A DNA stretch of 38,981 nt. Source: Coriobacteriia bacterium. Lineage in GTDB: Bacteria; Actinomycetota; Coriobacteriia; Coriobacteriales; Eggerthellaceae. A program made the position numbers and the translations under genes. The stretch covers positions 1 through 38,981 of the forward strand of contig JAUNQF010000011.1 in the NCBI GenBank assembly GCA_030536315.1, written 5' to 3'. This document shows positions 34,628-38,981 of this stretch, in pieces. The notes below the pieces were generated by a model, which saw only the letters and a program-made list of their open reading frames with translations, searched no databases and was not told where the DNA came from. Numbering within the stretch: the first letter of the stretch is position 1; each line of letters starts with the position of its first letter.

Positions 34628-34996
34628 ATGAAAAAGTTAGTTAAGAAACAACAAGGTTTAAAGCGTCGCCACACACGTGTTCGTGGTAAGGTCGAAGGCA
34701 CAGCGAAGTGCCCACGTTTGTGTGTTACTCGTAGCAATAAAAACCTTTATGTTCAATTTGTTGATGATGTTGCTGGAAAATCTATTTGTGGTGTTTCAAC
34801 TCATTCAGCAGATTTTAAAAAGACCAAGAAAAACGGTGCAACTGTTGAAGGCGCTGCTGCTCTTGGAAAAATTGCTGCTAAAGCTGCACAAGATAAGAAA
34901 ATCAAAAAGGTTGTTTTCGATCGAGGTGGCAACCTTTATCACGGACGCATTAAGGCATTGGCCGAAAGTTGCCGTGAGGGTGGATTAGAGTTTTAG
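34628..34996 (+). CDS. rplR: 50S ribosomal protein L18
   Basis: A 122-aa protein with a basic N-terminus ([19 protein letters not shown]), [12 protein letters not shown] and a C-terminal [20 protein letters not shown]. It binds 5S rRNA together with L5. It starts one base after the rplF stop, behind GGAGG inside rplF. Confidence 0.97.
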   Translation: MKKLVKKQQGLKRRHTRVRGKVEGTAKCPRLCVTRSNKNLYVQFVDDVAGKSICGVSTHSADFKKTKKNGATVEGAAALGKIAAKAAQDKKIKKVVFDRGGNLYHGRIKALAESCREGGLEF

Positions 34997-35010
34997 AAAG
35001 GAAATTGATA

Positions 35011-35595
35011 ATGGCTCAAAAAACTCAAAGAAGAGAAGCACATGTTGATGAACTCGAAGAGCGCGTAGTTCATATTAACCGCGTTGCTAAGGTTGTAAAG
35101 GGTGGCCGTCGCTTCGGCTTGACTGCTCTTGTTGTTGTTGGAGACCGCAATGGTAAAGTTGGAATTGGTATGGGTAAAAGCCAAGAAGTTCCAATTGCTG
35201 TTAATAAAGCAGTTTCTGAAGCAAAGAAAAACATGTTTAAGGTTTCTTTGACTCCTGAAAAAACTGTCCCTCATGAGATCATGGGCGAATATGGTGCTGG
35301 TCGCGTTTTGATTAAGCCAGCTACACCTGGTACTGGAATTATCGCAGGTTCTGCTGCTCGTGCTATTTTGGAACTTGCTGGAGTTACCGATGTTTTCGCC
35401 AAGAGCTTAGGCACTGACAATATTATGAATGTTGTTAAGGCTACAGCTGATGGTCTTAAAAATATGGAAAGCCCAAATCAGGTTTCTCGTAGACGCGGGA
35501 TGAGCGTGCAGAAGATCTTCGGAATTAAAGAGAAGAAACAAGCTGCACCTAAAGATGAAAAGAAGCCTGCTGCGAAAAAGGAGGCTGATAAATAA
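35011..35595 (+). CDS. rpsE: 30S ribosomal protein S5
   Basis: A 194-aa protein with the S5 domain [18 protein letters not shown] and the C-terminal [20 protein letters not shown]5 lines the mRNA channel and affects decoding accuracy. The tail beyond about residue 170 is rich in Lys, Ala and Pro. The ATG at 35011 is preferred to TTG 35005 because the ribosome site GAAAGGAAA ends at about 35004. It overlaps rpmD by one base. Confidence 0.96.
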   Translation: MAQKTQRREAHVDELEERVVHINRVAKVVKGGRRFGLTALVVVGDRNGKVGIGMGKSQEVPIAVNKAVSEAKKNMFKVSLTPEKTVPHEIMGEYGAGRVLIKPATPGTGIIAGSAARAILELAGVTDVFAKSLGTDNIMNVVKATADGLKNMESPNQVSRRRGMSVQKIFGIKEKKQAAPKDEKKPAAKKEADK

Positions 35596-35777
35596 TGGCT
35601 AAGAAGTTAGTAATTACCCAGGTTGGCAGCGAAATTTCTCGCCCAGAATCTCAAGCCAAAACACTGAAGGCTTTAGGTCTTGGTAAGATTGGACGCACTG
35701 TTGAACAACCTGACAACGAAGCAATTCGTGGAATGATTTTTAAAGTAAAACATCTTGTTAAGGTGGAGGAGAAATAA
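35595..35777 (+). CDS. rpmD: 50S ribosomal protein L30
   Basis: A 60-aa protein of usual size with [21 protein letters not shown]-type wording, then [19 protein letters not shown], the L30 signature. L30 is missing from many Mollicutes that share the UGA = Trp code, so its presence weighs against that origin. One-base overlaps occur on both sides. Confidence 0.95.
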   Translation: MAKKLVITQVGSEISRPESQAKTLKALGLGKIGRTVEQPDNEAIRGMIFKVKHLVKVEEK

Positions 35778-36226
35778 TGGAACTTATAGATTTAAAACCT
35801 GCCGAAGGTTCTCGCCACGCTAAGAAGCGTGTTGGTCGTGGTATTGGTAGTGGTCGAGGCAAAACAAGTGGTAGAGGTATGAACGGCCAAATGTCTCGTG
35901 CTGGTGGCGGAAAGCGCGCTGGTTTTGAGGGTGGTCAAAATCCACTTGCACGTCGTTTACCAAAACTTCCTGGCTTTAAAAACTTTAATCGCACAGAATA
36001 TGTGCCAGTTAATGTTTCTCGTTTGGAAGAAAAATACAAAGCTGGCGAAGTTGTTGATGTTGATTCACTTGCAAAATATGGAATCATTAAAAACACTGAC
36101 TGTGTTGTAAAGGTTCTTGGAAGTGGAGATATCAAGAAAAAATTGACAGTAAAAGTTGATAAGGTTTCGGCTTCTGCAAAAGCTAAGATTGAGAAAGCCG
36201 GAGGAAAGGTTGAAGAGCCTTGTTAA
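35777..36226 (+). CDS. rplO: 50S ribosomal protein L15
   Basis: A 149-aa protein with the Gly/Arg-rich N-terminal extension (KRVGRGIGSGRGKTSGRGMN, GFEGGQNPLARRLPKLPGF) that threads into 23S rRNA, and a globular C-terminal domain. The ribosome site is AAGGTGGAGGAG. The last seven bases overlap the secY start. Confidence 0.97.
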   Translation: MELIDLKPAEGSRHAKKRVGRGIGSGRGKTSGRGMNGQMSRAGGGKRAGFEGGQNPLARRLPKLPGFKNFNRTEYVPVNVSRLEEKYKAGEVVDVDSLAKYGIIKNTDCVVKVLGSGDIKKKLTVKVDKVSASAKAKIEKAGGKVEEPC

Positions 36227-37509
36227 GTTCATTAATTGATGCATTCAAAGTCAGGGAGCTTCGTAATAAAATTTTATTTACGTTAGCTATTCTTGCACTT
36301 TACAGACTTGGAGCTTTTATTCCAGTTCCAGGTATCCCTTTCAAGGGTTTTGCCGATAGTTTTCAAGACAGTGGTGTTGCCATGAGCATGTTGGACTTGT
36401 TTACTGGTGGTGCGCTGTCGCGCTTTTCGGTATTTTCGCTTGGAATTATGCCATACATCACAGCAAGCATTATTATGCAGCTTATGCAAGGCGTTATTCC
36501 TGCTGTTGGTCGTTGGGCTAAAGAAGGCGAAAGTGGACAAAAGAAAATTACTCAGTGGACTCGTTATTTAACACTTGTTCTTGGTCTTATTAATGCTATT
36601 GGTTATTTGCTTTTGTTCCAAAGTAGCCAATATAATGTTCAATTTAACGAAGAATCTATGGGTGTTCCTGTTTGGTTGACAAGCGTAGTAATTATATTTA
36701 CTTTGATTGCTGGTACTGCGTTTATCATGTGGATGGGTGAACTTATCACTCAGCATGGTATTGGTAATGGTATGTCGCTTATCATCTTTACAAGTATTAT
36801 TTCGCGCGTACCTTCGGCTATCTATTCTTCGATCACAATTCAAGATGACACCGGAATGGGTATTGCTGTTACTGTGCTGATTTTGGTTGTGGTGCTGGCG
36901 TGTATCCCTTGTATCATTTTTGTCGAACGTGCGCAGCGCCGAATTCCTGTTAATTATGCAAAGCGTGTTCAAGGACGTAGAATGATGGGTGGCCAGAGCA
37001 CTTATATTCCACTTAAAGTTAATGCTGCTGGTGTTATTCCAATCATCTTTGCAAGTTGTATTATTTACTTCCCAGCGCAAATTGCGGCGTTTTTCAATGT
37101 TGACTGGCTAACTAATTTCAGCAATGCAATTTCGTCAGGTGTATGAAATTGGATTTTGACAGTTGTTCTCATCGTATTCTTCGCTTACTTCTACACTTCG
37201 ATGGTTTTCAACCCTCAAGAAACTGCTGATAATATTCAAAAGCAAGGTGGATTTGTTCCTGGTGTTCGTCCGGGGCGTGCGACCGTTCAATACATTAAAG
37301 ATGTTATCAATCACATTACACTTCCAGGTGGTTTATTCATCGCTGTTATTGCGGTTGTTCCTTCGATCTTGGTTTCGTTTACAAATAACCAGTTGATCCA
37401 GGCCTTCGGTGGTACTTCGATTCTAATTATGATTGGTGTTGCTCTTGACACAATGAGCAAGATCGAAAGCCAATTAAAAATGTATAACTACGACGGCTTC
37501 TTTAAATAG
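36220..37509 (+). CDS. secY: Preprotein translocase subunit SecY
   Basis: A 429-aa polytopic membrane protein, the channel of the Sec translocon that must export the surface proteins encoded nearby. The N-terminal VRELRNKILFTLAILALYR, GAFIPVPGIP (plug region) and ERAQRRIPVNYAKRVQGR (cytoplasmic loop for ribosome/SecA docking) are typical. The TTG start at 36220 overlaps the end of rplO by 7 bases and matches the family N-terminus (LIDAFKVRELR); AGGAAAGG lies upstream. The TGA at 37144-37146 encodes Trp before NWILTVVLI in a membrane helix; the other Trp codons are TGG. The stop is TAG. adk, map and infA, which often follow, are not here. Confidence 0.97.
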
Positions 37510-37521
37510 AAAGAAGGGTTT

Positions 37522-38208
37522 ATGTTTTTACTTGATACTACAAGAACTGAAAGAATTGCTGAGTTGCGAAGGCAGCTGATTTTGCAAGTTTGGATGCCTT
37601 GGATTATTACCTCGATAATTGTTTCAATTTTAGTTTACGTAGCAAGTGCTGTTGGCCTTATGAAGATGTTTGAAAAGGCTGGCGAGAAAAACTGGAAGGC
37701 ATGGATTCCAGTTTATAACATTTATGTTTTAGTTAAACTTTGCTGGAATAAAAAATGGTTCTGGCCTGCTTTAGGTGGTTGTGTGTTCATTGCCATTTTC
37801 GGTAATTTACGAGTAGCAAATTCTACTGCAACTGTTTTTGCAATTTTAATTGTTTTAGTTTTAATTGCTTTGTTTGTTTGAAAGTGTTTTTTCTCTTATT
37901 TTGTTGCGAAGAAATTCTCAAAGGGTATTCCTTGGGTTATCGGAATTATTTTACTTGATTGGTTGTTCTATCTTTTCTTAGGCTTTGGAGGATCAGAATT
38001 TGATGGCAAAAAACCTGAACCTAAAAAAATAGAAGAGAAGAAGTCTCCTGAGAAGAAAACAGTCAAGAAAGCTACAACAAATAAAACCGAAAAACCAAAG
38101 CCAGCAGCGCCAAAACCATCTGAAAAAAAACCAATCTCGGAAGCTAAGCCTGCAGCTAAAAAGAAGCCTGTAGACTATATTGACCCAAAACAAAAAATCG
38201 ACTTCTAA
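37522..38208 (+). CDS. DUF5684-like small membrane protein with Lys/Pro-rich tail
   Basis: A 228-aa protein. A membrane helix lies at about residues 22-46. It is followed by the amphipathic motif EKAGEKNWKAWIPVYNIYVL, characteristic of DUF5684-type proteins, and further hydrophobic helices at about 76-120 and 132-150. The tail from about residue 158 is disordered and made of Lys, Pro, Glu and Ala (KKPEPKK, PKPAAPKP). The TGA at 37879-37881 (Trp120) lies in a membrane helix. It begins 12 bases after secY with AAAGAAGGG as ribosome site, so it is probably co-transcribed with secY. The function is unknown; a link to secretion is suggested only by position. Confidence 0.7.
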
Positions 38209-38216
38209 ATTCTAAT

Positions 38217-38269
38217 CTGCCCGCGGTCAGCACTCGATTGACTCCGGGAATATTAGGGGCCGGGGGCAG
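38217..38269. repeat. Divergent copy of the intergenic GC-palindrome repeat (copy 4)
   Basis: CTGCCCGCGG (38217-38226) pairs with CCGGGGGCAG (38260-38269) at 9 of 10 positions. The internal CGGTCAGCACTCGATT resembles GGGCCAGAGCTCGATT of copies 1-3. It lies 9 bases after the stop of the preceding gene, the same placement as the other copies. Membership in the family is an inference from partial similarity. Confidence 0.5.
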
Positions 38270-38314
38270 CGAGAGTTTATTGCCGGTTTAATTTTTGTTA
38301 TTATTTGTTATTTT

Positions 38315-38344
38315 GGGGTAGGATGAAATCCTGCCCCTTTTTTT
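38315..38344 (+). terminator. Intrinsic terminator upstream of glpK
   Basis: GGGGTAGGAT (38315-38324), loop GAA, ATCCTGCCCC (38328-38337): a 10-bp stem with one T-G pair, followed by seven T residues. It ends the secY-side transcription unit, about 45 bases before glpK. Confidence 0.93.
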
Positions 38345-38348
38345 GTGG

Positions 38349-38354
38349 TAGAAT
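38349..38354 (+). promoter_or_regulatory. Possible -10 box for glpK
   Basis: TAGAAT lies 35 bases before the glpK ATG and just after the terminator. No clear -35 box is visible because that position falls within the terminator stem. Some glpK promoter is expected here, since the terminator isolates the gene. Confidence 0.3.
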
Positions 38355-38389
38355 TAGGGGGTCAAGTAAATCACAAAAGGAGGCAGTTC

Positions 38390-38981
<592 letters not shown>

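Overview
The window reads only if UGA is translated as tryptophan. With the standard code most genes here look broken. With UGA = Trp every gene is intact, every complete gene ends in TAA or TAG, and the recoded positions fall on invariant tryptophans of well-known families (phosphoglycerate mutase, ribosomal protein L2, glycerol kinase, SusD). The DNA is moderately AT-rich, and all genes lie on the + strand. The ribosomal proteins and SecY look most like Actinomycetota, perhaps Coriobacteriia; this is recognition from memory, not a search. Signal peptides and a C-terminal QTGD-type sortase signal argue for a walled, single-membrane cell. A Mollicute, the usual owner of this code, is therefore unlikely. 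A gut or host-associated habitat is an inference from the surface proteins.

Layout. 1-1625: end of a glycolytic operon (tpiA 3' end, gpmI). 1798-7286: a two-gene operon with a membrane-anchored surface protein carrying carboxypeptidase-regulatory-like domains, then a SusD/RagB-family protein, which is very unexpected outside Bacteroidota. 7439-11236: a 1265-aa secreted surface protein with a normal C-terminal QTGD anchor. 11389-12249: a cysteine synthase gene, possibly leaderless. 12346-20409 and 20567-28840: two tandem paralogous giant surface proteins (2687 and 2757 aa) of the BspA-like leucine-rich repeat/DUF285 type. Each starts with an unusual hairpin that places a QTGD sorting-like motif at the N-terminus. 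29038-37509: a ribosomal operon starting abruptly at rplB and running through rplO to secY. 37522-38208: a small DUF5684-like membrane protein. 38390-end: glpK, cut by the window edge.

How it fits together. About 27 kb of exported proteins sits between glycolytic genes and the second half of the S10/spc ribosomal cluster. The first four ribosomal genes of the usual order (rpsJ, rplC, rplD, rplW) are not upstream of rplB, so the cluster is split here and has its own promoter and leader. Three of the large surface proteins share one N-terminal module (short Pro-rich peptide, QTGD or QTSD, membrane helix, basic loop, second helix, Ala-X-Ala site), which suggests a common export or anchoring route. 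A GC-rich intergenic repeat built from paired CCCCGGGG palindromes follows three of the transcription units, with a divergent relative after a fourth. The two giant genes end in near-identical intrinsic terminators.

No tRNA, rRNA, CRISPR array or transposase was recognised. No gene-free stretch exceeds about 200 bases.
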